A stretch of DNA of 63,771 nucleotides from Defluviitaleaceae bacterium. Its GTDB lineage: Bacteria; Bacillota; Clostridia; Lachnospirales; WQUN01. Location: contig WQSG01000009.1 of assembly GCA_009788055.1 (NCBI GenBank), positions 1-63,771 on the forward strand, given 5' to 3'. Positions 9,180-17,401 of this stretch are shown here, in pieces (position 1 is the stretch's first letter; the number at the start of each line of letters is the position of its first letter). The notes under the pieces were generated by a model. That model was not told the DNA's origin. It saw only the letters and a program-made list of their open reading frames with translations, and made no database searches. Position numbers and translations under genes: made by a program.

Positions 9180-9208
9180 TTGTAAAACACGCCCAAATAT
9201 GCCATAAT
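9180..9208 (+). promoter_or_regulatory. Promoter of the hybrid kinase gene
   Basis: TTGTAA and CATAAT are separated by 17 bases. The -10 ends 18 bases before the ATG, so the leader would be only about 10 bases and begin at the ribosome-binding site. Confidence 0.5.
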
Positions 9209-9226
9209 GTTGCGGGAGTGATTCGT

Positions 9227-11929
9227 ATGTTTGGCGGTATACGTTCAAAAAGCGCGATTCCTATTGTAGGAATACTATTTTTGTTTTTGGCATTTAATAT
9301 ATCCTACGTTGCGCGGTCGGTGCAAATTTTCTCGGAAGAGCGTTCGCAAGAGCGTTTTCGCGGGGCAACACAAGCGGCACGGGCGCATCTTTCACTTATC
9401 GAAGAATATAATAAAATGACAGCGCGGGCACTGGCAGGCGATGAAAATATAATACGGCTGATAAATGACTGGAACAGCAAAACAGAACCCGTTGGTATCA
9501 GAGAAGACTTATTTGCGTACTTAGATGAAATAATTGACGCATACGGAATATCGGACGTTCTTATCGTGGACAAAGCGGGGGACGTTATTTTGCGTACCCA
9601 CGACCCCGAAATGTTTGGCGACAGGGGCATCGTGGCTTCGCCAATATTAGTGCCTGCGTTGGATTACGGAAGACCCGGCTCTGTTTATGTATCAACCGAT
9701 GCCATGCCGATGGGGCTTTTTTCTGCCGCGCCGTTTATGTATGACAGCGAAATTATCGGCGTTATTACCGCAATTTTGGATTTAAGCCATCTGGGTTTTG
9801 TGGACGAGTTCGGCGAAATTTTTAACGCGGATGTAACTATTTTCAAAGGCGAAATTTCGCTTGCGTCCACGTTGTATATAGACCGTGCGGCGGGAATACG
9901 TGCGATTGGCACAGCCGCACGTTACGATATTGTTCAAACGGTTTTGGTGGAAGGCAACACGCTTGATACGGAACTGGAACTTTTCGGCTCGTACCATCAC
10001 GCGTATTATTTCCCCTTGTTGGGCTGGGAAGATAAACCCGTGGGTATGTTTTTTATCGGGTTTTCGCAGGAAGACAGCACCGCCGCAACAAATATGCTTG
10101 TGCTGAACCTTATCGTGATGAACGCGATAGGGCTTGCCATTGCTACATTTATCATCGTTGAAGTAAAAAAACACATAGACAGAACCGAAGGGCAAGCCAT
10201 AGCGTTTGAATCCGCAAGCAAAGCAAAAAGCGAAATTTTAAGCACAATGAGCCACGAAATACGAACGCCCCTTGGCGCGATTTTAGGCATTTCGGAAATT
10301 CAAATAAGAACGCTAAAACCGGGTGACGCAAAAGTAGCGTTTGAAAAAATTTACACCTCGGGCGGAATGTTGCTGGGGCTTATCAACGATATACTTGACC
10401 TGTCCAAAATTGAAGCGGGCAAAATGGAACTGTGTACGGAAAAATATGAGCTTGCAAGCCTTATCAACGATACCGCGCAGTTAAGTTCTTTGCGCTCCGG
10501 CCCGCAGGTTGGCTTTGAAATTTCCATCTGCGAAAATTTGCCTACATCTTTATGCGGCGACGAATTGCGCATAAAACAAATTCTTAATAATGTATTGTCC
10601 AATGCGTTCAAATACACAGACCACGGCATGGTTACTATGGCTGTAAGCCAAGAAGCCCTTAACGAAGGGTATATTACGCTTGTGTTCAAAATAAGCGACA
10701 CAGGCCAAGGCATGACAAAAGAGCAAGTAAAATTAATGTTTGACAAATTCACACGGTTTAACCGCCCCGCAAACCGCAACATAGAAGGTTCGGGGCTTGG
10801 CATGAACATCGTAAAAAACTTGCTTAAAATGATGAGCGGTAAAATTATTGTGGAAAGCGAACCACGTGAAGGAAGCACTTTCACCATAAGGATTCCGCAA
10901 AAAATAGCGGACGCAACCCCTCTTGGAAAAGAGACCGTAGAAAGCCTAAGCACATTCCAATTTATGGGGCAGGTAAATTTACTTCAATCGGAATGGGAGC
11001 CAATGCCCTACGGCAGAGTGCTTATTGTAGACGATATAGACGCAAACATCTATGTTGCAAGCGGCTTTTTAGAGCCGTACATGATTCAGGTAGACAAAGC
11101 ATCCGGCGGCTACAGAGCCATCGAAAAAATTAAAGAGGGCAACGAATACGACCTGATTTTGCTGGACCAAATGATGCCGAAAATGGACGGCAACGAAACC
11201 TTGCGCCGCATTCGCGAACTGGGTTGCACGTTCCCGATTGTTGCATACACCGCAAACGCGCTTGTAGGGCAGGAAGAAGACTTGTTGCGCAAAGGTTTTG
11301 CAGGTTTTGTTTCAAAACCCATTCAGGGCATTCATCTTGATGCTATTTTGAAAAAGTTTATACGCGACAAACAACCGCCCGAGGTTATAGCGGCGGCACG
11401 CGCTGTAGAAAACCATTTTAACGCGAAAACGCAGGGCATAGATTTCCAAGAACTTTGCAAGGATTTTGCCCGTAGTCAAAAAGATATCATTTCCGAATTG
11501 CAGGACGCCCTCAACGAAAACGATTACAAAACCGCAGAGCTTCTTGCGCACACACTCAAGGGTCTTGCGGGCTTGATAGGGGAAAGCAATCTTATGAGCC
11601 TTGCCGCCAAAGCCGAATCTGCTTTCCGCAAACAAACCGCCCCCGCCGCCCTAATCAAATCACTAAGCACAGAAACTCAAACTGTGCTTGCATCCATAAA
11701 TGAAAAAATGAGCCCGACTGAAATATCCGCGCCGAAAGCTGACGCTCCCGACGCAAAAAAAATCATGCTTGACCTAAAAACCCAACTTGCCGAATACGAT
11801 GCCGAAGTCATAAACGCCATTCCCGCGCTTTCCCAAATCGAAGGCACAGCCCCCCTCATCGAACACATACAGAACTTCGATTTCGACTCCGCGCTGGCGT
11901 GTGTAGAGAACTTTCTTTCTGAAGAATAA
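9227..11929 (+). CDS. Hybrid sensor histidine kinase with receiver and Hpt domains
   Basis: A 900-residue membrane kinase. An N-terminal membrane segment (about 10-28) and a second near 295-320 enclose an extracellular sensor region of the Cache/dCACHE kind (inferred from layout). Then follow HisKA with His343 (MSHEIRTPL), HATPase_c with the N box NNVLSNAFKYT and GSGLGMNIVKN, a receiver with phospho-acceptor Asp647 (LLDQMMPKMDG), and a C-terminal Hpt domain with His775 (LAHTLKG). It can therefore run a full phosphorelay, but the final response regulator is not adjacent. The ATG at 9227 follows GGGAG; an in-frame GTG lies 9 bases upstream. Its ligand cannot be told from the sequence. Confidence 0.9.
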   Translation: MFGGIRSKSAIPIVGILFLFLAFNISYVARSVQIFSEERSQERFRGATQAARAHLSLIEEYNKMTARALAGDENIIRLINDWNSKTEPVGIREDLFAYLDEIIDAYGISDVLIVDKAGDVILRTHDPEMFGDRGIVASPILVPALDYGRPGSVYVSTDAMPMGLFSAAPFMYDSEIIGVITAILDLSHLGFVDEFGEIFNADVTIFKGEISLASTLYIDRAAGIRAIGTAARYDIVQTVLVEGNTLDTELELFGSYHHAYYFPLLGWEDKPVGMFFIGFSQEDSTAATNMLVLNLIVMNAIGLAIATFIIVEVKKHIDRTEGQAIAFESASKAKSEILSTMSHEIRTPLGAILGISEIQIRTLKPGDAKVAFEKIYTSGGMLLGLINDILDLSKIEAGKMELCTEKYELASLINDTAQLSSLRSGPQVGFEISICENLPTSLCGDELRIKQILNNVLSNAFKYTDHGMVTMAVSQEALNEGYITLVFKISDTGQGMTKEQVKLMFDKFTRFNRPANRNIEGSGLGMNIVKNLLKMMSGKIIVESEPREGSTFTIRIPQKIADATPLGKETVESLSTFQFMGQVNLLQSEWEPMPYGRVLIVDDIDANIYVASGFLEPYMIQVDKASGGYRAIEKIKEGNEYDLILLDQMMPKMDGNETLRRIRELGCTFPIVAYTANALVGQEEDLLRKGFAGFVSKPIQGIHLDAILKKFIRDKQPPEVIAAARAVENHFNAKTQGIDFQELCKDFARSQKDIISELQDALNENDYKTAELLAHTLKGLAGLIGESNLMSLAAKAESAFRKQTAPAALIKSLSTETQTVLASINEKMSPTEISAPKADAPDAKKIMLDLKTQLAEYDAEVINAIPALSQIEGTAPLIEHIQNFDFDSALACVENFLSEE

Positions 11930-11949
11930 AAACGTGAGAGGAAACAAAT

Positions 11950-12618
11950 ATGTTCAGATTAATTGCACTTTTAATTGGATATTCCCTTGGCTCAATTCAG
12001 ATGGCTTACATTATTGGGCGGCTGAAAGGTATCGACATACGGGAACACGGAAGCAAAAACGCGGGCATGACAAATGTGACGCGCACCATTGGCAAACGGG
12101 CGGGCGCGTTTGTTTTTGTGTTTGATATTGTGAAGTGTATTGTAGCGTTTGTACTCGGTACGCTGATTTTTGGCGGGGAAGGGGCGTTTTTCCCGTATGT
12201 GTGCGAGTGCGAGATGGGATGTTTCCGCGATATGCACGGTATTATGCCTCATGTGTTGCCCGGCATTTACGCAGGTATTGGGGCGGTGCTTGGGCATTGT
12301 TTCCCCGTGTGGCTTAAATTTCGCGGCGGAAAGGGCGTTTCTTGCGCACTTGCGCTAATCTTGATGATTGACTGGCGAGTGGCGTTGCTTGCCTTTGCCG
12401 TGGGCGTTGTGGCGGTCGCGGTTAAGCGATATATTTCCCTTGCGTCACTGGGCATTATGCTTGTTACCCCCGTTTTGATGTGGCTTTTCGGCTACGGTAT
12501 TGAAGCCGTCGCGCTTATGGCGGGGCTTACCGCGCTTATTTGGTTCATGCATCGCGAAAATATTAAACGTCTGCTTAACGGCACAGAACGCAAATTCTTA
12601 GAAAAAAAAGAATCCTAG
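11950..12618 (+). CDS. plsY: Glycerol-3-phosphate acyltransferase PlsY
   Basis: A 222-residue membrane enzyme that transfers acyl groups from acyl-phosphate to glycerol-3-phosphate, the first step of phospholipid synthesis. The three family motifs are present: SLGSIQMAYIIGRLKGIDIR, GSKNAGMTN, and GHCFPVWLKFRGGKGVS. Several transmembrane segments follow the usual pattern. A short extra loop between the second and third motifs (PYVCECEMGCFRD) contains three cysteines, which is unusual. It starts 20 bases after the kinase gene with an AGAGGAAA ribosome-binding site. Confidence 0.92.
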   Translation: MFRLIALLIGYSLGSIQMAYIIGRLKGIDIREHGSKNAGMTNVTRTIGKRAGAFVFVFDIVKCIVAFVLGTLIFGGEGAFFPYVCECEMGCFRDMHGIMPHVLPGIYAGIGAVLGHCFPVWLKFRGGKGVSCALALILMIDWRVALLAFAVGVVAVAVKRYISLASLGIMLVTPVLMWLFGYGIEAVALMAGLTALIWFMHRENIKRLLNGTERKFLEKKES

Positions 12619-12629
12619 GAGGAAACGGC

Positions 12630-13145
12630 ATGGATATTTTTAAAGCATTTGAAGAAAGATATTCCCATAAGGAAGGCTTTTTGCCAACAGAGGTGCCGCT
12701 TACAGACCTTGAACGTATCGCAAAAGCGGGCATTGCCGCGCCAAGCGGTGTCAACCGTCAAACCGTGCAGTTGATTATTTTGCCCAACCGCGACGCGCTT
12801 GCACCCGTTTGCGCCGTCGCGCCGACAATCGGGCTGGAAACCGCACCCGCCGCAATCGCAGTGCTAACCGACCGCACCATCACTCCCGCCGACGCATTCA
12901 ACTTTGAGAAAGAGGACTACTCTGCCGCAGTGCAAAATATGCTTCTGGCGGCAACCGCACTTGGTTACGTTTCCCTCTGGCTGGACAGCCCTTACTTCGA
13001 CCCCGAAAAAGAACGCCAAGCCCGCGCCGCCCTCTCTGCCCCCGACACGCACCGTCTTTGGGCAGTCCTTCCAATCGGAAAACCCAGCGTCACAGGCTCT
13101 CGCAGAGAAAAATTACCGTTTGAACAACGGGTGACTGTATTGTAA
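12630..13145 (+). CDS. Nitroreductase-family flavoprotein
   Basis: A 171-residue FMN-dependent oxidoreductase. The N-terminal RYSHKEGF and AAPSGVNRQTVQL and the mid-protein AAVQNMLLAATALGYVSLWLDS are classic nitroreductase signatures. The C-terminal half is shorter than in 190-200 residue relatives. The physiological substrate is not deducible. It sits 11 bases after plsY with AGGAGG, so it is probably co-transcribed, and it is followed by a palindromic repeat. Confidence 0.85.
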   Translation: MDIFKAFEERYSHKEGFLPTEVPLTDLERIAKAGIAAPSGVNRQTVQLIILPNRDALAPVCAVAPTIGLETAPAAIAVLTDRTITPADAFNFEKEDYSAAVQNMLLAATALGYVSLWLDSPYFDPEKERQARAALSAPDTHRLWAVLPIGKPSVTGSRREKLPFEQRVTVL

Positions 13146-13147
13146 AA

Positions 13148-13329
13148 AACCTCGGGGCTCTGCCCCGAACCCCGCAAGCCTTTGAAAAGGCTTGACCCAA
13201 ACTTTAAATTTTGACTAGCGATAAGCTGTCACGCAATTCAAAAATCGCGCGAATGCGCGATTTTTAGGAAGGGGTCAAGGGGACTTGTCCCCTTGTGGGG
13301 GAATTGGGGGCAACGCCCCCAAGGTCTTT
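13148..13329. repeat. Palindromic intergenic repeat, copy 1
   Basis: About 180 bp between two same-direction genes. It has a GGGGCTCTGCCCC terminal hairpin, an AAGCCTTTGAAAAGGCTT hairpin, the tag GACTAGCGATAAGC, a central AAAAATCGCGC/GCGCGATTTTT hairpin, and a closing GGGGGC/GCCCCC hairpin ending AAGGTCTTT. The tag is in plus orientation. The right arm has diverged (GGACTTGTCC). Confidence 0.85.
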
Positions 13330-13359
13330 CTTCCAAAAAAATATTCGTGGAGGCAAAAA

Positions 13360-15276
13360 ATGTATGACGGATATATTCGCGTGGCGGCGGTTACGCCTAA
13401 GATTCGCGTTGCAGATTGCGAATATAATGCGGGACAAATTATTGAAGCGATAAAAAAAGCGGCAGATGAAAATGTGCGGCTTGTTTGTATGCCCGAGCTG
13501 TGTGTGACGGGATACACCTGCGGGGATTTGTTTTTGCAAAGCACCTTGCTTGAAATCGCGAAAAGCGCGTTGCAAAAAATTGTTGCGGAAACGGCGGAAT
13601 GTGATGTGATTGCGGTAGTGGGCTTGCCCATGGCGCATTGCGGCAAGCTGTTTAATGTGGCGGCGGTTTTTTGCGGCGGAAAAGTTTTGGGCTTTGTGCC
13701 TAAAACATTTATCCCAAATTACGGAGAATTTTACGAGTTGCGATATTTCACGCCTGCGTTCAAGGAGAATCACGCGATACGTTTTGACGATAAGAATATT
13801 ACTTTCGGGCGGGATATAATTTTCAAGTGCAAAGACTTGCCCGAGTTTAAACTCGCCGTGGAAATCTGCGAGGATTTGTGGGTTGCAAACCCGCCAAGCA
13901 CAAGTCACGGGTTGGCAAATGCCACGATTATCGCGAATCTTTCGGCGGGCAGTGAGCTTGCGGGCAAGGCGGCAGAGCGACGCGTCCTTATTGGTGCGCA
14001 AAGTTCGCGGCTTTTGTGCGGCTACGTTTACGCACACGCGGGGCAGGGCGAAAGCACAACGGATATGGTTTTTGCCGCCCACAATTTGATTTACGAACGA
14101 GGCAAAATTTTGGCAGAATCACCGCCGTTTGGGGACGGATGGGCGGTTTCGGAAATCGACCTTAACGCCATCGCATACGACCGCCGCCGCATGAACACAT
14201 TTGTTTCAAACGCGGGCGAAGCGGAAAACGGCGAGCATTACAAGTACAAATTGTTTTCGCTAAACGGCAAAACCCACGCGGAAAATTTAACGCGCCACAT
14301 TACGCCAACGCCCTTTATCCCCGAAAACGCAGACGAAATCCCTGCGCGGTGCGAAGAAATTTTAAACATTCAGGCGGCGGGGCTTGCAAAACGTCTGGAG
14401 CATATCGGCGCGAAAGCGGTTCTTGGGGTCTCGGGCGGGCTGGACAGCACTCTCGCGCTACTGGTTTCCGCCCGCGCATACGAAAAAATCGGGCTTCCAA
14501 AAAACGAAATCATTGCGGTGACAATGCCTTGTTTCGGCACAACCGAGCGTACAAAATCCAACGCCCACAAGCTTTGCGACGCGCTGGAAATCCCCATCCG
14601 CGAAATAGACATAACCGAATCCGTGCGCTTGCACCTGCGCGATATCGGCCACCCCGAAAACCAACACGACATCACATACGAAAACGCCCAAGCGCGAATA
14701 CGCACGCTGGTTCTCATGAACTTGGCAAACCAAACCAACGCGATTGTAATAGGCACAGGCAACCTGTCCGAACTCGCCCTTGGGTGGGCAACATTCAACG
14801 GCGACCACATGAGTATGTACGGCGTAAACGGCGGTATTCCGAAAACCCTTGTGCGCCACATTGTAAATCATTTCGCCCAAACCACACAAAACTCCGCGCT
14901 GAAAAGCGTCCTTTCAGACATACTAGCAACCCCCGTCAGCCCCGAACTTCTACCGCCCACAGGCGGCGAAATTTCACAGCAAACCGAAGAAATCCTAGGC
15001 TCTTACCAACTCCACGACTTCTTTCTCTACCACACCATTCGCCACGCCCGCACCCCGTCCCAAGTGCTTGCACTGGCTCAACTAGCTTTCAGCAAGACCC
15101 ACCCACCCGACGAAATAAAAAAACGACTGCAACAATTCTACAGCCGTTTCACATCACAACAATTCAAACGCAATTGCCTACCCGACTCGCCAAAAATCGG
15201 CTCAATCTCCCTCTCCCCTCGCGGCGACTGGAGAATGCCCAGCGACAGTGCAAATTTTTTTCAGAATCAAGATTAA
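13360..15276 (+). CDS. nadE: Glutamine-dependent NAD+ synthetase
   Basis: A 638-residue two-domain enzyme making NAD from deamido-NAD, ATP and glutamine. The N-terminal nitrilase-fold glutaminase has the Glu46-Lys115-Cys170 triad (MPELCVTGY, VPKTFIPNYGEFYE, VEICEDLW). The C-terminal synthetase has the ATP-pyrophosphatase loop SGGLDS (358-363) and IGTGNLSELALGW. Start chosen at ATG 13360, after GTGGAGG; the frame is open further back but that runs into the repeat. It is flanked on both sides by palindromic repeats and looks like a single-gene unit. Confidence 0.95.
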   Translation: MYDGYIRVAAVTPKIRVADCEYNAGQIIEAIKKAADENVRLVCMPELCVTGYTCGDLFLQSTLLEIAKSALQKIVAETAECDVIAVVGLPMAHCGKLFNVAAVFCGGKVLGFVPKTFIPNYGEFYELRYFTPAFKENHAIRFDDKNITFGRDIIFKCKDLPEFKLAVEICEDLWVANPPSTSHGLANATIIANLSAGSELAGKAAERRVLIGAQSSRLLCGYVYAHAGQGESTTDMVFAAHNLIYERGKILAESPPFGDGWAVSEIDLNAIAYDRRRMNTFVSNAGEAENGEHYKYKLFSLNGKTHAENLTRHITPTPFIPENADEIPARCEEILNIQAAGLAKRLEHIGAKAVLGVSGGLDSTLALLVSARAYEKIGLPKNEIIAVTMPCFGTTERTKSNAHKLCDALEIPIREIDITESVRLHLRDIGHPENQHDITYENAQARIRTLVLMNLANQTNAIVIGTGNLSELALGWATFNGDHMSMYGVNGGIPKTLVRHIVNHFAQTTQNSALKSVLSDILATPVSPELLPPTGGEISQQTEEILGSYQLHDFFLYHTIRHARTPSQVLALAQLAFSKTHPPDEIKKRLQQFYSRFTSQQFKRNCLPDSPKIGSISLSPRGDWRMPSDSANFFQNQD

Positions 15277-15277
15277 G

Positions 15278-15567
15278 AAAGACCTCGGGGCAATGAAGTG
15301 AGCAGTTTACTGCGAACGGCACCTCCCCCGAACCACCCTCTCGCACGCTTCGCGTGCTGGCCGGGCGGCCTGCCGCTGCCGCGGCACCAGCTTACGCCGG
15401 ACGTGCGCAAACCCTTTGAAAAAGTTTCATCAAAACTTTAACTAAAAAATCGCGCGTTCGCGCGATTTTTTGATTGCGATTTTCAGTTTATCGCCAGTCC
15501 ATGTCAAAGTTTGGGTCAAGCCTTTTTAAAGGCTTGCGGGGTTCGGGGCAGAGCCCCGAGAACTTAA
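15278..15567. repeat. Palindromic intergenic repeat, copy 2, with internal insertions
   Basis: It lies between the convergent nadE and pilT genes. The inner part is canonical (AAAGTTTCATCAAAACTTT, the AATCGCGCG/CGCGCGATT hairpin, tag TTATCGCCAGTCC in minus orientation, closing CGGGGCAGAGCCCCG). The left arm is enlarged: about 35 extra bases within the first GGGG hairpin, and a GC-rich block at about 15337-15411 that also occurs in copy 4. It ends next to the pilT stop. Confidence 0.85.
15337..15411. repeat. Nested GC-rich repeat inside copy 2
   Basis: About 75 bases (GCTGGCCGGGCGGCCTGCCG core, then GCTTACGCCGGACGTGC) almost matching the block at 38322-38385. It can fold into several short GC hairpins. 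It splits the arm of the host repeat. Confidence 0.75.
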
Positions 15568-15574
15568 CCACTTA

Positions 15575-16648
15575 TCACGCGCCGCTTAGCCTGTTCAGCA
15601 TATCTTGGTAATTTACGCTGTAGGTTAGGGCGGTTTCGCGGGTAATGACTCTGCGTTTGCAAAGGTCTGCGAGAGACATATCCATGGTGCGCATACCTGT
15701 GTTTACAGAGGTTTGCAGTACGTTGTCAATTTGGAAGGTCTTGCCCTCGCGAATAAGGTTGCGCAGGGCAGAGTTACATATCATGATTTCGTAGGCGGGA
15801 TGGAGCTTGCCGTCAACGGTGGGAACAAGCTGTTGCGAAACGATTGCGCAAAGTGTGATTGCAAGCTGTGTACGCACTTGGTTTTGCTGGTTCGGCGGGA
15901 AAACGTCGATTATGCGGTCGATGGTCGCGCCCGCACCAATTGTATGCAACGTGGAGAAAACCAAATGGCCTGTTTCTGCGGCGGTAACGGCGGCGGCAAT
16001 TGTTTCGTGGTCGCGCATTTCACCCACCAGAATAACGTCGGGTGCTTGTCGCAATGCGGCACGAAGCGCGGCGAGATAACTCTTTGTGTCGTTGTCAAGT
16101 TCGCGCTGGCTAATTATGCTTTTTTTGTGCGGGTGACGGAATTCAATCGGGTCTTCAATTGTGACGATATGGTTATCACGCGTGGAGTTGATTCTGTCAA
16201 CCAAACACGCAAGGGACGTCGTTTTTCCGCTGCCGGTTGTACCTGTGAACAAAACCAATCCGCGCTGGTTAGATGCAAGATTCACGATAACTTCCGGGAT
16301 ATTTATTTTGTTCGGGTCAGGCAAAGCGCGTGGAATAGTACGCAAAACCGCCGCGCAAGAAAACCGCTGACGGTACGCGTTTACACGAAAACGCCCGATA
16401 CCCTCAATGCCTATTGCAAAATCGTCATCGCCACCGTCAAGCCTTTCGATTTTGCGGTTGTTAAGCCTGTACACTTCGCCAACCAAAGCCAGCGAATCAT
16501 CTGCGGAAAGTATTTTGTCATCACACGGAACCATTCGCCCGCTCACCTTAATGGTGACAGCCTTCCCCGCGATTATATAAATATCGGACGCGTTATGCTC
16601 TGCCGCTTTGCGCAGGTAAAGCAATATCCGTTCTTCTAATCCACTCAT
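15575..16648 (-). CDS. pilT: Type IV pilus retraction ATPase PilT
   Basis: A 357-residue hexameric AAA-type ATPase that disassembles the pilus. Walker A is GTTGSGKT (136-143), followed by the Asp box (VTIEDPIEF), Walker B (ILVGEMRD) and the His box (HLVFSTLHT). The PilT-specific AIRNLIRE-type motif appears as ALRNLIREGK near the C-terminus, which separates it from PilB. It is the last gene of the pilus operon and ends just before a palindromic repeat that may terminate the transcript. Its presence means the pili should be retractable. Confidence 0.94.
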   Translation of the reverse strand: MSGLEERILLYLRKAAEHNASDIYIIAGKAVTIKVSGRMVPCDDKILSADDSLALVGEVYRLNNRKIERLDGGDDDFAIGIEGIGRFRVNAYRQRFSCAAVLRTIPRALPDPNKINIPEVIVNLASNQRGLVLFTGTTGSGKTTSLACLVDRINSTRDNHIVTIEDPIEFRHPHKKSIISQRELDNDTKSYLAALRAALRQAPDVILVGEMRDHETIAAAVTAAETGHLVFSTLHTIGAGATIDRIIDVFPPNQQNQVRTQLAITLCAIVSQQLVPTVDGKLHPAYEIMICNSALRNLIREGKTFQIDNVLQTSVNTGMRTMDMSLADLCKRRVITRETALTYSVNYQDMLNRLSGA

Positions 16649-16672
16649 GTTATCTCCTCTGCTTACAATTTT

Positions 16673-17401
16673 TTAGCTTGCGTCTGCCAATGCGTCAAGC
16701 CGCGCCCACTGCGCCCGCAAATCGGCTTCAGAAAGCAATCCCGGTTGAATACTCAAATACTCAACCTGCATTCTTACAGAAAGCGTGTGCAACCCAATGG
16801 GATTAATTTGCGCACCCGGCATAAACGCGGGGCGAATATGCGGCGGAATATACCCTGCCGCGGGGCCGCCCGCAATAGTATCGCGCATGGATATGAACTC
16901 CGCAGTTTCCAGCGGCGACACATCCAGTGTATAAACAACAACCCTGTTACCCAAATCGCCCTGAACCAAATTGTACAGGATAGATAAAAATTGCCAGTAC
17001 GAAGTTTCAAATTGTAACGAAACAACTGTAGCATACAGCAAATCGCCTTCGCGTTGCGTGGACGTGTTAAAAGACATATTAATCGCACTTGTATGCGGAT
17101 AAATTACATCCTGAATATGGCGCAAAACCTCCGTATCGTCAAAAATATAAGGCAACGCGGCGGCGGCAACTTCCCACCTTTGGCTAAGTTCCGCATAAAA
17201 TTCCGTCATGTGCGCATACCGTGACCGCCTGTTTTGCGCTTCGCGATAATCATTTGCAATCTGCGCTTCCCGCGCAACAATCTCTGCGCGCAACCGCTCC
17301 ATCGTGGCGGTATGCGGCCTAAAGTACAGCCAAAACCACAACGCACCGATAAGCACCGCAACCGCAGTAGCAATTACAAAAATTTGGCTTAGTTTATTCA
17401 T
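16673..17401 (-). CDS. pilO: Type IV pilus alignment protein, PilO-like
   Basis: A 242-residue protein with one N-terminal transmembrane helix (about 8-28), a coiled coil (about 35-75) and an extracytoplasmic ferredoxin-like region. That is the layout of PilO, which pairs with PilN to link the PilM ring to the rest of the pilus machine. Sequence conservation in this family is low, so the call leans on layout and on its place directly after pilMN. The ATG at 17401 overlaps the end of pilMN by 8 bases, implying translational coupling. Confidence 0.7.
   Translation of the reverse strand: MNKLSQIFVIATAVAVLIGALWFWLYFRPHTATMERLRAEIVAREAQIANDYREAQNRRSRYAHMTEFYAELSQRWEVAAAALPYIFDDTEVLRHIQDVIYPHTSAINMSFNTSTQREGDLLYATVVSLQFETSYWQFLSILYNLVQGDLGNRVVVYTLDVSPLETAEFISMRDTIAGGPAAGYIPPHIRPAFMPGAQINPIGLHTLSVRMQVEYLSIQPGLLSEADLRAQWARLDALADAS

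Noticed and set aside
13148..13359. Longer N-terminus for NadE starting inside the repeat
   Set aside because: The extra 25 residues come from repeat sequence, while ATG 13360 has GTGGAGG upstream and gives the normal protein start.
15575..16648. Second PilB rather than PilT
   Set aside because: The protein lacks the N-terminal MshEN domain and zinc motif of PilB and carries the ALRNLIREGK motif typical of PilT.
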